Part shown: in pieces, positions 51,445 through 64,000 of the stretch
Layout of the letters: every line of letters begins with the position of its first letter
How positions within the stretch are numbered: position 1 is the first letter of the stretch
NCBI GenBank assembly: GCA_026122225.1
Contig: JANEZZ010001570.1
Location: 3,224,001-3,288,000 of the forward strand
Direction of reading: 5' to 3'
From: Heloderma charlesbogerti
Lineage: Eukaryota > Chordata > Lepidosauria > Squamata > Helodermatidae
Length of the DNA: 64,000 nucleotides
Made by a program: the position numbers and the translations under genes
The notes under the pieces: generated by a model
The model's input: the letters and a program-made list of their open reading frames with translations, nothing else
What the model was told of the DNA's origin: nothing
Databases searched by the model: none

Positions 51445-53309
51445 TTACTGTGACATCTGACCACGACTATTATCTTCTTGTATTCTTTACCACCACCTGT
51501 AAGGTAAGTCAGTATTATTATCCCATACTGCAGAAGGGGCAGTTGAGAAAGCTAGAATGACTGGTCTAAGACCACCTAGCAAGTTCATAGCTAGGGTGAG
51601 ATTTGTACTAAGGACTTTTCAGATTCCTCCTGTGCTCATTTTCTTAGCTGCCATGTTACACCTGCGACAAGTATACATCTTTCTGTTGACAGATCAGTCC
51701 ATTATGCAATTATTTACCTATCATTGTACATAAAGAACAAAATTCTATGGAAATCTATTTTTAGCAGCATCTATTCTAACACATTGCTACATGAACAGGC
51801 ATATCAACAAAAAAACAGGTGGAGCAACATGTCTGCCATAACGTTTTCCTGAAAAATCACATCTGTGCAGACACAAATGTCTGAAGTACCAGAAGTTTAC
51901 AACCAGTGCTTACAGGATTTGCTCAGAGTAGATAAATCATACGATCCCATAAAGTTTAGGTCTTTGCTCTTGCTAAGGGCCAAACATGACAGGAAATAAA
52001 ACTCTTATCTTCAGGTTTGATGGTATTATGCTATTGGGGGAGGGGGGAATACAGAAACTAGTTTATAATACTTGCTTCCTATCTCCCTTATTATATTCTG
52101 ATTTCAGCAGCAAATTTTACATACCGGAGTATTTGATTTGCAAATATTAAAAGAGATCAATACATTTCATTAGGGGATGTTCAGAGAAAAAGCTAAGATA
52201 TTCAGACATGATGCTATTGTCTTGTAAATATTTTAGCCATAATAATGAGACCAGAAAATCTAAATACACAGACAGAAGCTTGCCCAAAAGACCACCACTG
52301 GGGGAGGGCGCATCTCCATGTATGTACCAGCTGCACTTCAAGGAATACTTAGCAAACCTTTTCCAAGGATATGTAACTAATGAATGGATACTGTTTTCAG
52401 GGATTTAAAGAGTAAGGTGTCAATTGTCTCTCTTCTGCATCTCTTCCAGTTATAACTTCTGACCCGGCTTAATTTTTTTTCTCAGCAAATGCTTTCAATG
52501 AACTTTACATCCATAACTGCCACCCAGTGAGTGAGTAATGAGAGTTACAGATACCAGACAGCAGTAGAGTATAGAACCAAACAATATTAACAACTATTAA
52601 GTAAACCAAGCCCTTCCTGCTGAGCATGGCCAAAGTCCACATCAGCACCCCTGCCACCAAAAAGTAAGAATAGCTAGCTCACAGAGAAACAGTGGATCAA
52701 CACCCATCTTTTTTTTTTTTAAGGAAAAGAGGTGGTGGTGGTGCGTATGTTCTTCATATGACATTGAGCCCATACAGATAACCAAAATTAAACTATCCAG
52801 GGGTGAAGCCTTACTCTCCTCAGTGTAGCTTGGTTATCTGTATCATCATACCAGCAGAAAAGAAGCATTTTACTGAGAATTCAGTAATCCACAAAGCAAG
52901 AGACATTTGAGTGAAGAAAGGACCACAAATGTAGTCTTTTACAATGAGCTTCATTTTAGGGCCAAATTAGATATGTTGTTAAATGTGCCTTTGAATTTAG
53001 CATGCAGGGTTTAAAAAAATGCGAACAGCATTACTTGGGAGGACTAATAGTCATAGGGATACAGGGGAATTTAAACCCCTCCTTGAAGCAGCTATTTGTA
53101 CTGTGAGGAAAACCCCCATTGGCTCTATTTTCAGTAAAAGTGAAAATAAGAAATGTCTTCTAGATAAAAACGAATGTCTGCCAAGTGCGGATTTTTATTA
53201 TTCAGGACTAAATTTACCTAAAACATGCTATAAATTGGCAGTCCGCCACCACCTACTAAACTACAGAATAACAGGACTCTGGGATTATTTAACTGACAAA
53301 AATTAACAC

Positions 53310-53660
53310 AGCTTTATGTCCAGATAGCCTATACCAGAGAGTTCTTAAAGAAGCCAAAGGTAGAATAGTTGATCTTATAACAAAAATATGCAACTTGGTA
53401 CTAAAATCAGCCTCTTTACCTAGACTTTGCAATAGATTTTTGTCAAGGGATCTTGAAGGAACCAAGAAATTATAGGTCCATTAGCTTAATTTTCATCCTG
53501 GGTACATTAATGAAAATCATCAAGCTAAAACTATGAAGCATAAAGAAGAACAAGCATTGCTGGGGGGGGGGGTCAACATGGCTTCTGCAAATGGAAGTCT
53601 TGCTTCACCAAGCCTTTGGAGGACCAGGCTTCTTATGAATCAGTATGAGTAAAAAAAAGA
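53310..53660 (+). mobile_element. CR1-type LINE RT start, decayed
   Basis: In broken frames: CPDSLYQRVLKEAKGRIVDL, then ITKICNLVLKSASLP, then a 'yrsISLI'-like block and a stretch encoding HGFCK-like 'catggcttctgcaaatggaa', as in the CR1 RT fingers. At least two frameshifts. A G-run at about 53563-53572. The 95-codon open frame just upstream (53019-53306) is not recognised. Confidence 0.5.
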
Positions 53661-54319
53661 AAAGAAAACAGAGGGTAGGAATAAACTAACAATTCCTACT
53701 ACTGAAGGATGGAAAAGTTGAAGGGTCCCCAACCTGTATTGGGAATAAAATAATATTCTGTTTCATTTATTCATAAATTATACAGATTCAGGAGTAAGCA
53801 CAAAGGACGCCAAGTGAAAAGCAAAGGGTTCCAAAGGAATCTATCTGAACTGGAATGAATAGGCAAAAAAATGGCAAATAAGGTTCAACCGTAAGTAACA
53901 GTGCAATTCTAGCTCCCCACCTCCCCCCACTGTTGATGGCTGGAGTGGGTTAGAATGTACCAGAGATGGCCCTCCATCAGCCTGTGCCTGGGTGGATGGA
54001 AAGCTACCAGTAGCCATCCTCTCTCCAGTGGTTGCAGACAGAAAGCTCTGAAACAAGAAATTTCAGGAATGGGATGCTGATAAAACCACAGATCCCCTGG
54101 CTGCCTCAGCTAAGCCAGCCTGAAGCTGGCATTGTGAAATGGGAAAAGCCTCCCCACATACTCCTTCTGTCCTCACTGGCACAAGCTGGCAAAATCTGGT
54201 GTCCAACAACAAGTCTGCCACTCCAGTCTTCCACTCCTCACTGGCCCCACTTGGGATTGCTCTGCCCATATAAAGTGATACGCATCAAGGCAAAAAAAAT
54301 CCTAGCTTCATCTATAAAC

Positions 54320-54660
54320 TGATGGAATCTGAAATGGCAGAGTGTAGCCAGGAAAGAGATCATGGTGCGACTGCCTTTGGAATACTGTGTATAGTTCTGA
54401 CCACCCCATCTCAAAAAGCGGCACTGTAGAGCTGGAAAAGGTGCAGAAAGGGAACCAAAATGATCATGGGCTTGGGGCACCTTGAAGAAAAACTAAAGTA
54501 TTTGAGCTTTTTAGTTCAAGTAGGAGACAACTAAGGGGGATATGATATAAGTTCGTAAAATTATGCACCTGGAGAAACTGAATTTTTTTCTCTCTCCCCC
54601 TCATATAGCACTAGAATTTTGGGCCACCCAATGAAATCAACTTCAAAACATGATTATATT
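54320..54660 (+). mobile_element. CR1/L3-type LINE 3' part, decayed
   Basis: The nucleotide order 'ctggaaaaggtgcagaaagg', 'ccaaaatgatcatgggctt', 'aactaagggggatatgatat' and 'aaattatgcacctgg' is that of the same LINE family as 39214-39712, reading plus. Many stops. Confidence 0.6.
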
Positions 54661-55846
54661 TGTATTTACTTAAAAGTGAGCTCCATTGTGTGTGAGAGAG
54701 AGAGAGAGGTTGAATAAATTAAGCAAAATTTCTGGAGATTTTACATCTCTGTTCCCAAGACCCATTGAGTTCATACCTCCCCAACTATGGAGAGAATAAA
54801 TACTGGAAAATGAGTAATACTTACAGAGGTTAGGGAGAACTGGATGACTGGAGACACAGGAAGGCTGTCTAAAAGTTTTAAGCAGTAAATCTGTTACTTA
54901 CTTTGAAATAGACTTAGCTGTTAATTTGTCTAGTGTCTCAAAGCACCATCTGTCTTTAAAAGTGTTTGATCATCTCTCCTTCGGCACTGATTGAACTACT
55001 GTTAGATGCCACTTCATCAACTGCTTTCTAGATGGCAAAGATTTACAGCTGATTAGCCTGCATAGTTCAGTTGCTTTGGCCAAAAGTTCTAGGAAAGGAT
55101 TATTTTTGTGCTCAAATTGCTCAAAAGAAAGCAGAGGGCTTGCTCAGAATCTGCAGCATGAATATCCTAGATTCTCAACACAGTGTTCACTGAAGCAGAT
55201 AAAGCCATGTTAAAGAAGCATTTAGTGCTTCAAAATGCCAACCGTAGTATCTTTTTGTGTGCATTTTTTTAAAAGCCTCAGTGCACAATGTCACCCCACC
55301 CCACTTCTTATGTGTTCCTATTGAGCAGGAACACATAAACCATAGCTGGGGATGTAAAACAAAGCCTCAAATGTTTCTTAAGGGAAATTCGACAAAGTTT
55401 ATGTTACTTGGTCCTCCAGAGTAGAACAATTCAGAAGCTACTAATGATTCTGTGTCCTTCAGTGAAGGAAAAGCTGCAATGACCAAAGAATACTTTAGCT
55501 CTGGCTGGCTAAGTTCAACAATTCAGTTATAAACTGAGAATATAGTAATTAGGTGACTACTTTCAAACAAACGAGACAGGTAATTTGCAGTAGAGAGAAG
55601 AAAGACACACAGTCATTTTCTCTGTGTAACATCCCAACCCAGAATTATTATAATCTCAGTCGAAATTTCGATGAGTAAAGGAATGTATGGTGCCACTAAA
55701 CACAAAAACATGAATCCTTCTTACTGAAAAATGGCTCCCTTCCCCTCCTCCCCTGCTGCTGCCTCAATGGATACAAAACCTGCAAGTATATCGGGCAGTA
55801 GGTTCTACTAACTCAATTCTGGTAGACTGCCACATTGTAATGTAAT

Positions 55847-55940
55847 TTACAGCCTTACCCTAAAAACATTTGAAGTCAGTTCCATTGATTTCAGCCGTAT
55901 TTACTGCAGACATACACTTGAAAGGATAGATTGTATCTCC
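55847..55940. repeat. Diverged short Harbinger-like MITE
   Basis: 'gttccattgatttcagccg' then 'tttactgcagacatacactt' and 'aaggatagattgtatc' follow the order of the 17788-17878 copy. Confidence 0.4.
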
Positions 55941-56575
55941 ATGTAACAAAGTAGTTTAAAATGCAGAAGAAAAAGTCCGTCTCAAATGTATAGAACATTT
56001 AAACTTGGCGGGGGGGGGATCAGCTTTTAAGGGGTAGATTAAAACCAGCCATTTCTCAGAACAGCTAACTATATCTTGAGTCAGATAGGCCCAAACATTC
56101 TGGTCTTCTAAATGATTCAAAAGTGTTAAATTTTAAAAATGTTCAAATTATAATGAATTTGGAAGCATACTTCAGCTTTTGAAGTCAACCAGCAATTGAC
56201 AGAGTTTGAAGGTCACTTCTTCACTGCTATTCCTCCCACCCTCAGGCTGACAGTGGGGGCAGTTTCCATAGCTGATAGGATTCTTGCTTTTTGTTAAATA
56301 ATCTAATAATGATGTGGACAGGATCGTAAACTCCGGCTACTTTTACAATAGCAACTCTGTCCTTTTGTGTGTTCCACAATAAGTAAGGCAATGATTTTTG
56401 GCCAAACTGCAGTTCCTTCTGTTTTTTTGCACAGCAAACTCTATCCATTCATCTTCCTCTCACTGTTTTGCTGTGATGGAGCTAGTTTCTGGCATGTGAA
56501 AATTACCTAGGAAATCATCAATATCCACTGAGTTCCTTTCTCTTACATTACTTCCAGTTTCTCTTTCCTTTAGCC

Positions 56576-56693
56576 CAGGGGTAGCGAATCTGTGACCCTC
56601 CACATGTTGTCAAAATCCCATCAGCTCCAGTCAGCATTTGTCAGTGATAATGGGAGATGTAGTCTAACAACATCTGGGGGGTCCCCACCCATG
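56576..56693. mobile_element. hAT-like palindromic MITE
   Basis: Starts caggggtagcgaatctg, ends ggtccccacccatg. The flanking 8-mers ctttagcc and ttttagcc agree at 7 of 8. The middle 'atgggagatgtagtctaac' is shared with the family. Confidence 0.75.
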
Positions 56694-59204
56694 TTTTAGC
56701 CCATAACATGTGCTTAAGGACAGGGAAGCAACAGATATATGCTTGGATACGTTTCCAAGGCCAAAATTCAATCTAAGCAAATATATCCTAACTCCTGTTA
56801 CTGTCCATATTACCAGACTCTTCACATGTATGTTCTGCACAAAAAATATCAACACTACATTTTGACATAAACATAAGAAGTTTTTTTTTCTTTTAATGAA
56901 TCATAATAAGAAACACCAATGGGGAAGCTGTTGCCTCTTTCTCCTCTGTTGGTTTAAAGTCTAATCTGAAATGCATTTTCTTCCCACATTCTCATGGATG
57001 CTCACATCCAGTATCATGTTATGGCCTTGCAGCTTTAAAAAAAGAATTACAGTTGTTATACAGTTTTATAAAGCATAAAGTAATGGCCATTCCTAATATT
57101 TCATTGTATTTTTTAAAATGGAATGTCCACACTAATGCAGGCAAACAATCCCCTCAAATGCACACTAATATGTTTGATAGATGTTTCTCAGCATGAAAAC
57201 ATGGAATACTTACCATAAGAATGACAGTACCATGGGGTAGGGCAAATCGCAACATGATTTCAGACTGAATTTGATGCTGGAGGCACAAATGAAAACTGTG
57301 CACTTTTATTTCAGTGGACTTTGACAGATGGAAGAGTGCAGCAAATATCTAATTGTTTAGATCATTAACTCATCTTTCCACCTGCATTCTTTCTGGAAAG
57401 AACTCAGCTGGAAGCCCTGAAGAGCAGCACACAGAGAGAATTTTGGAGTGTGAGCTAAGAAATTGGACTTGTTTTCCAAGATGAATGTTTATGCTGCATT
57501 TGTACCCTTAGTTATCTTTTCTTTCACAAAATCCATTCTATTCTGAAGACTCCAAATGGCCTTTTGGCCTTGCCACTGGGTCAATCAATCAACGACTACT
57601 GTCCATGCATTGTAGGCACCGAGAACAAAAAAAGCAAACAAGCTGGATTGAGATTCACGGTGCATCATGAACCCCCACTTATTTGCAGCCCTTGTAAATG
57701 TCATTCCATAGGCATCCCTAAATTACACTTTCCGGTCATTCCGTTTTCAGTTGTGTTCTAATTGTCAAATTGGAATTTGAAGCTACAAAATTACCAGAAT
57801 TTGAAAATAACTCCTCAAAATAGCCTTTCGTTTCTTATAAAATGCTTCTCTCACTAAAATGTAACATTAGTTTGGAGTACTTCATAGTATCAAGAAGATA
57901 TTCCCCAGTGTTCTTTTATTACAATGGACTGGTTAACACATTAGGGTGGCCTTCCCGCAGCAGTCTGTTGCCTTCACATGATTCATTTGTTCATGTGATT
58001 GATGTAATATATGGAACTGGTAGCTCACAGTTCTCGGCACCAGATAAAGATCCCGTAGCTGAAGTTCTAAACTACTGACTCATAAATGATGTTAATCAAG
58101 TGGATGAGCAAAAATAAATTAGCCAAAGGTGAACCAGTTCTTAATAATAGTTAATACTATGAACAGTGTCAGATTTTTTTTTCCACTATGTAGTTACATA
58201 GACTAAAAATCAAGACAAGCAGAGAAACAGCATGAAATTATATGCAATTTATATATAATCAGCTTATTGCACCACAAATGTTGAGGAAGATGTGATTTTG
58301 AGGTCCATGCTGACAGATGAGTGTGTTACATACAGAAGCCTGGAGAAATCATGCAGCACAGAGATGTCTTATTAGAAACTGACGAGGGGGAATACACACC
58401 TAGAAATATTAGTGGAGTGGATAGAGTGGGGACATCATGACATTTGTCAAGCAACAGATAATTAACGAAAGATGATAGTTATGCAGATCTTTGAAGGTGA
58501 TGACAAGAAGATTAAATCAGTTGTGGTACAAGATGGGGGATGAATAACTGGATTCAAAGGTGGGAAATCAAAAGATTTAGGGCTAAATGGAACAAAGTGT
58601 GGGCTTAATTAACTTTTCTTCATTCAGAAAATTTCTCATTAAGCAAGATATAGATATCCCTCAGAACATTCAATAGTGCCTTGTGTTCCACAAGCAGCCC
58701 CATAGCAACAGTTTTTCCGGGTTTTGCTCTTTGGTTTTAATGGGGCAGTACAAAAACCCGAAATAGCAAGTTAACAGTTGGAGGACAGTGCTGGTGCACA
58801 TGTTAGTTCTGATAGATGACCTTTTCTAGGCATTACCAACTGCCTCATCAGAGTAGCAAGTGAGATTACCAGTCATCATCATAAATAGCAAGAACCAAGA
58901 GGTCAGAGGAAAGACTGGACTTTAAACCCAAGTAGTAGAACCCCACATGCACCATCGCTTGCATCAGGCACTTCTCTCTCACACCCAATCCACATTGCAA
59001 TCCCTACATCATACATGAGGACCAGCGTCCACTGTGGGACAACCTTGGGAAGACAGGTGGAGGAAGCAGGTCCTAGAGAGAGCACGACCAACCACTGTTA
59101 GAATGCAATTTCCTTCTTAAACGCTTTTGCTTTCAGAAAGTTGCCAGAAAAACTATTCTCAACTTTACTCCAAGTTTTTTCTTTTAAAAAAAGCTGTATA
59201 CTTT

Positions 59205-59303
59205 AGGTCAGCTTTCCCCAACCTGACAATTGGCCATGCTACCCAGGGCTGATGGGAGCTGTAGCCTAAAAGACCTGGAGGGCACCAGATTGGGCAAGTC
59301 TGA
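59205..59303. mobile_element. Palindromic MITE with a deletion
   Basis: 'gctttccccaacctgacaat' and 'acctggagggcaccagattg' are the ends of the 51309-51444 family. The left half is shortened. Confidence 0.65.
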
Positions 59304-61280
59304 CTTAGATGAACGAACAATTTTTCTGCTGGGATATATTCTGCATCCCCTGAGATATGACTCATCTCCTCCCACAAACATGTATTGAGTAGATTCCCCC
59401 AGGCCCTAACCAGGTACAAGAATGTTTTATTTCAAGAATTGGCAACTACATGATAAACAGTGACAGAATCTGGGAGGCCCTTCCTTTTAATTCATACTAT
59501 CAAAGTAGCATTCATCTTTCCATATGCCCTATGGCAGAGATGTGTGAAAATTATATTAAATTAGGGCTCTATCTTCTGTTCATATTACTGTTAGGAACAG
59601 CAGCCAATTATCTCTTTTCCTAAACACTGATCAGGGTTTTTTCCTTTTAAATGAAGCACAGTCTTGGCTCGTCCACGTTTAATCACCAGAAACTTTCTCC
59701 TGCCTTTACCATTAGGGATGTCAGAGAAATCTGCAATGGATTCAAATGTGTTTGGATTTCTATGAACCCATCCTGTGGATTCTGCAGTGGAACGAATTAT
59801 TCCAAGTCACGCAGATTCCGCAGACTTGATGACCAGTTTTTCACTGGGGAAGGGCATTAATTCACACAATTCACATTAATAGCACAACTGTGCATTAGCG
59901 CACTCACACAAGTACACATAAGTGCTAATGTGCACTTGCACTAATACAAATTAGCGCTAATGCAAATTGGTGCAAGTAGAATGAAATTCTATTAAAAAAA
60001 ATATCCGGGAACACAGAGCAAAAGATGCCTGGCAATCCACAACACAGAGACAGAATGGATTTAACAAAATCCATCCATTCTTTTTTACCATTTCTTTCTT
60101 TTCCTACCCTTCCTCAGTTCTAGATGAAAGAAAGGTATCTGCTGCATGTTTCAATTTTTAATTCTATTCCTATTGATTTATTTGCATAGCCTGGGAGCCA
60201 TACTTGCATGGCATGGAATACAGAAGTTGCCTACAAGGTAAAGTTTAGTCACCTTGTATTCACTTGAGCACTTATACCAAAGAGCATTTTAGCTCAGTGC
60301 TCTCTGTGCTTAGCTGTGGCCTACCAAACACCTTGACTCTCTTTCTGCAATGGAGTGGAAGAGGAGCTGTGGTATCTTTCTCTTGCACCTATTTCAGAAA
60401 CATACAGTAACAGTTTTGCAGGTGAAATTTTAACTGCACTCAGGAATATATCCACTCAGCATTGTATGCGAATGAAAAGAGCCCCACAGTTCCACTCTGA
60501 CCCTCTAAAGCTGACGAAACTAAGCAACTTAGCAAGTTGCTTGGATTCTCACGAAGTTGCTTCTCTCCAAGCAATTTAGCAAGATGCTTTTCTAGTGGAA
60601 TCAAATGGTTATTAGCTCACTCGCGCGCTAAACTTTAAAGAGTCAACACACTCACACAAAAAGGCAACAGTAAGGCCAGCAGAAATCTCCAAAAGAATTA
60701 AGTCTTAAGGAAATTAAATTACCAAATAGAATAAAATATTTGGTGTCAAAGTAGACCTTGGGATGTTAAGGAACTTTTTTCTCTTCATTCCTTTTTTTTT
60801 TTTTAACAAGATCAGCTATCCTTCTTTCTTGAAAAACAATGATTGTAGAATAAGTAGAATAATGCAGAATAAGTATCATTAGGCACATTTTTAAAATTAA
60901 TTGGCATAATCCAGACATTGGGACTTAAAAGTTAAACACTTTAAGTCTCACTGATTTCAAATAGAAGAGAGGCGAGATATGCCACTGAAGTCAACGGAAC
61001 GTAAAAGTGTTATTTTTTTTAGTCCTATAGCGTTAATGACTACTACAAATCACTAATACTCAGCACGTGATTATATATGCAGTTGTTAACAACTCACACA
61101 TAAAAAAGATTTTAGGGTTTTGTTGTTTTAGGAACTGCATTGTAGGGGAAAATATAGCGCAGTATCTAGAATGGAAAAACAAATGTAGCAACCCATACAG
61201 AAATGGATTAATATACAATAAGTGCATGACTAATAATTATTGAATCTCTTTTCTTTTTTTAAGGTGAAAACACACCATAC

Positions 61281-61328
61281 CTTTGAACATTGTTTGTGAT
61301 TCTGGCACCAGACCAAGGAACCATTATT
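61281..61328 (-). CDS. ANOS1: ANOS1 exon 2-like: N-terminal Cys-rich region
   Basis: This is a 48-bp exon of 16 codons reading [16 protein letters not shown], phase 0 at both ends. The acceptor (polypyrimidine tract then CTCCAG) is just above base 61328 and the donor GTATGG lies at 61275-61280. It gives two cysteines of the Cys-rich region that precedes the WAP domain, plus an N-G-S glycosylation sequon. The peptide is nearly the same as the human one from memory. It is separated from the next exon by 36.4 kb, so only the peptide match and splice sites reveal it. The open frame runs past both borders by chance; those extra residues are intronic. Confidence 0.93.
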
Positions 61329-62083
61329 CTGGAGGAGAGAAAAAAAGATTAAAATTATTAAAGATATATTTCCTTGAAAATGTAACAACCATTCCTTTTC
61401 AGGTGGAGTTGAAAACTCAACTGGCATAGGCACAACACACATGGCAAAATGCTACCTACCTAAATCTAAACTGTCGGGTGTAGCTTGGAAGGTAATAAAA
61501 ATATTCACATAATTTCAGTTTATCACCAGCCAAGGGCACTTAGAGGACAAAACATGATGTTTTACCTGTCCTACAGTGCAGCCTCCAGTGTTGAAATCCT
61601 TCTTTTTCCCACATCCTCCACCCTCAAGAGCACCTAAACTAAGCGGTGGAAGAAAAATGGAGTTACAGGTACTGTAACTGAGTCACCACTATTTATGTAC
61701 TTTCCTATATTTAGACCACTAGGAACTGCCCATCGCAATTACTGTAACTGGGTTTTTCTTTATGATGCACAGAATCAGGGGTTCACATATTCACCACCCT
61801 GGTAAACCCCTACACGTATATCAGAGCTTGAACAAAACATGTCATGCAGGGCGAGCGCACAAGAATACATATGCATACCCACCCAGTTCTTTTTATCTTT
61901 TCACCCCTCCTTTTTCTGAGGTGTCACTGAAAAGAGAGGCAGTTCTAAAATGTTGAAGTGTTGTATATAGTCCTATGGAATCACAGTGCATGCGGATGCC
62001 CCTCACACTAGCTTCTGAGATCAGCATGATTCCTTACACAAGCCAAGGGGATCAGATAATGACCTTCATTTCAAATAGATGGG

Positions 62084-62545
62084 CCAAGCAATCCTATGGC
62101 CAGGAATCCTCTAGCCCCAAGGTCCTTCTCTGGGAACTCCACTGTCTCCAAGCCATCCCCAGCTTAGATGGGAGGAGAAGGAAGCATTCCCCATTTTACC
62201 CTATTCCTTCCCATTGGAGTCAATGGGAGGGAAATTACTTACCAGGTCTTGTCTTTGAGTAGATACCTGCTATGTTCAGAGGAATGTATGTTCAACAAAG
62301 GGGGAGGGGGAGGAATCAGCATAGGTGCAGTTCTTCCCCATGCTATCCATGTTATGTTCCATTCTTTGCTTCTCTGCTGGCAGTATTTGGCTAGTGCAGC
62401 CTTCCACTAGCATTCCAGGGAAGATTCCAGCAGTGGAGGCCTTATTCCACTGCTGTAATTCCCTCTCCACCAGCACAGCAGAATGTCCGCCATTCCAAGG
62501 GCTGTTCAACCAGCGGATCTCATGGATAGGACTGTACCCTAAGGT
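62084..62545. mobile_element. Longer Harbinger-like MITE
   Basis: The left end 'caagcaatcctatggccagg' and right end 'ggataggactgtaccctaa' are inverted repeats of the same family as 47995-48127. The middle is about 400 bp and unrelated. The open frames here are chance. Confidence 0.5.
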
Positions 62546-63267
62546 GGGTTTTACTCCCTGAAATATTTACAAAAAAAAAAAAATTGTACCTTTCCAGAAC
62601 TTATCCTCAGAAGCACATTACATCTTCAGCTATTAAAACAGTCCCAACTTGTTCTTATGGTTGGCAGCTACTACCCAGAAATGTATCTTAAATGTATTAA
62701 AACATATGTATAAGTAAATGTGAAACATAAGACTTGTGCAAATGCTTATGAAAGGGCAGAAGAAATAAAAGTTTAGAAGGATGCCATAAATAACACACAG
62801 TTAACAGGAGTACTTTAGCAATTTCAGTGCCAGCCAAGAATTTATTATTTCCTTTATCAAATGCTAGCCAGTAGTAATGTTAAATAATATTTCATGCACA
62901 ACTTTCAATTTCTTATTCCTTTCTTCTTCACGTGAAGGAGTGACAGAAGGGAACAACGATTACAATAGCAGATTAGTAGCAACTCGCTGGATTATTTTAC
63001 AGTTTTCTATCTTCTTTTCACTAAATCAGATTAAGCACTCCTGCTTTTGTAATATATATGCATGTGTGTGTATGTTATCTGGAATATTACCACAAATTCA
63101 ACACCCATATGCTGCAAAGGCTATTTCTTCTCCTACTGAAAGCTACTATGCTGCTGGTTTTAAATACAGTTTCAAAAAGCAAACTGTGTAGCAAAATTGT
63201 CTGCTCAAACTAGTCTGAAATTATCCTTAAGAAAGCCATGGCTGTTCTCTCCTTCATGATGGCAGGG

Positions 63268-63348
63268 ACCCATTTGATTCACTCAATCCATTTGATTCTA
63301 CTCAATGAATCCCCATAGGATTCATTGAGACCCATTTGATTCACTCAA
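63268..63348. repeat. Short direct duplication around a hairpin
   Basis: The 19-mer acccatttgattcactcaa occurs at 63268-63286 and exactly again at 63330-63348. Between them is the hairpin aatgaatcc / ggattcatt. Confidence 0.8.
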
Positions 63349-63404
63349 ATTTGGCAAGTACAAATTTTGCTGTGTATATTCTAAACTTCAGGAAGGATGT
63401 TATA

Positions 63405-63436
63405 TATATATATATGCCCGTGCACACACACACACG
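63405..63436. repeat. (TA)n and (CA)n run
   Basis: tatatatatata, a short spacer with gcccgtg, then cacacacacacac. Confidence 0.85.
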
Positions 63437-63597
63437 TTACTTGAAAAAAATGTCCATTTAGATTTCATAACGTCCATGGTCCCAATCCTTCGCAATCAAC
63501 ACCACACTTAAAATCCCCTTCCTCACTCCATTGTACAAGCCAGCTAAAATATACTAGCCTGCTAACTGCCTGTACTCTGATACCACCTATGTTCACA

Positions 63598-63688
63598 TTG
63601 CAATCCTATGCATATTTACTCAGGAGTAAGCCCCACTGTGTTCAAAGGGCCCTACTGCCAGATAAGTGGTCACAGGATTGCATCCTCA
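63598..63688. mobile_element. Short Harbinger-like MITE
   Basis: 'attgcaatcctatgcatatt' to 'cacaggattgcatcc' are inverted ends. The core 'actcaggagtaagccccact' matches 17788-17878. Confidence 0.65.
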
Positions 63689-64000
63689 AACCCTTAGAAA
63701 ATATACACAGATACTTAGCACCCATAAAGGACAACACAGGCAGGAGCAATTTAATGCCTCAACTCCCATATTTGCATAAAGGGTGGCCAAGTGTCCACTT
63801 TTCTAACCAGACTGCCCAGTATTTCAAAGGCCGCAGGGGAAAGCATCTGGTTCCCATATATATGGTACCAAACATGCAGGAGATGAGACAAGGTGGTGGC
63901 CAATAGCTCCAATTCCAACCCTGCTGAGGGGTTATTGTTGCTCCCTACTACCCTTTTCTCTCTCTGATTAACAGGTAATGGAATCTGTTTTGGTTTAAGC

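Larger units (their letters stand above)
24850..61280 (-). other. ANOS1: ANOS1 36-kb intron
   Basis: This 36.4-kb intron separates the two small Cys-rich exons. It carries the L2, CR1, SINE, BovB-derived, hAT-like, Harbinger-like and foldback copies listed separately. Stretches where I see nothing to name include 26450-27380, 29000-30730, 31060-32820, 33400-35570, 36250-37080, 37320-38440, 43050-44390, 44560-47130, 49360-50020, 51450-53300, 54700-55840, 56710-59200 and 59990-61270. No other host exon was recognised on either strand. Confidence 0.8.
61329..64000 (-). other. ANOS1: ANOS1 intron 1 (partial)
   Basis: At least 2.7 kb upstream of the exon 2-like exon. The GC-rich first exon with signal peptide is not seen and should lie beyond base 64000. 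It holds Harbinger-like MITE sequences at 62084-62545 and 63598-63688, a short duplicated block (63268-63348) and a dinucleotide run (63405-63436). A splice-bounded 73-bp segment at 61566-61638 is discussed as a candidate cryptic exon. Confidence 0.75.

Noticed and set aside
53019..53306. 95-codon frame as a small gene
   Set aside because: No domain, no splice or promoter support, and it runs into a decayed CR1; probably chance or an unrecognised LINE part.
61230..61442. 70-codon frame starting with Met as an ANOS1 start
   Set aside because: Only 16 codons are exonic; the rest is intron around GT-AG borders, and no signal peptide of ANOS1 type is present.

Overview
The window is vertebrate nuclear DNA, almost certainly from a squamate reptile and probably a lizard. 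It is AT-rich, has no bacterial-style gene packing, and carries squamate-type repeats: a BovB (RTE) LINE very close to the ruminant/squamate family, CR1 and L2-type LINE ends, tRNA-derived SINEs, and many palindromic hAT-like and Harbinger-like MITEs. I cannot name the species.

One host gene is supported: ANOS1 (KAL1, anosmin-1), on the minus strand. Five consecutive coding exons are visible, all with GT-AG borders and phases that join without error: 61281-61328, 24787-24849, 17025-17247, 10938-11122 and 9408-9537. They match human exons 2-6 by content: end of the N-terminal Cys-rich region, the whole WAP (four-disulfide core) domain, and the first fibronectin III domain. Exon 1 (signal peptide and start) should lie to the right of base 64000. 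The remaining FN3 exons should lie to the left of base 1. The rest of the window is intron.

Layout from left to right. 1-9407, the intron after the fifth exon: a BovB copy with an inverted 5' part and a 13-bp target-site duplication, a CR1 copy split by a SINE, and MITEs. 9408-17247: three coding exons, with a palindromic MITE split by a CR1 end (13.4-14.2 kb) and an 865-bp inverted-repeat element (14.6-15.4 kb) between them. 17248-24786: nested DNA elements, a hAT-like copy with a perfect 8-bp duplication, and a retroelement end. 24850-61280: a 36-kb intron with L2, CR1, SINE, MITE and foldback copies and a 444-bp internally deleted BovB whose two ends are fused in one open frame. 61329-64000: part of intron 1, with Harbinger-like MITEs.

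No tRNA or rRNA gene, CRISPR array, promoter or second host gene was found. The long open frames away from the five exons are transposon remnants or chance.
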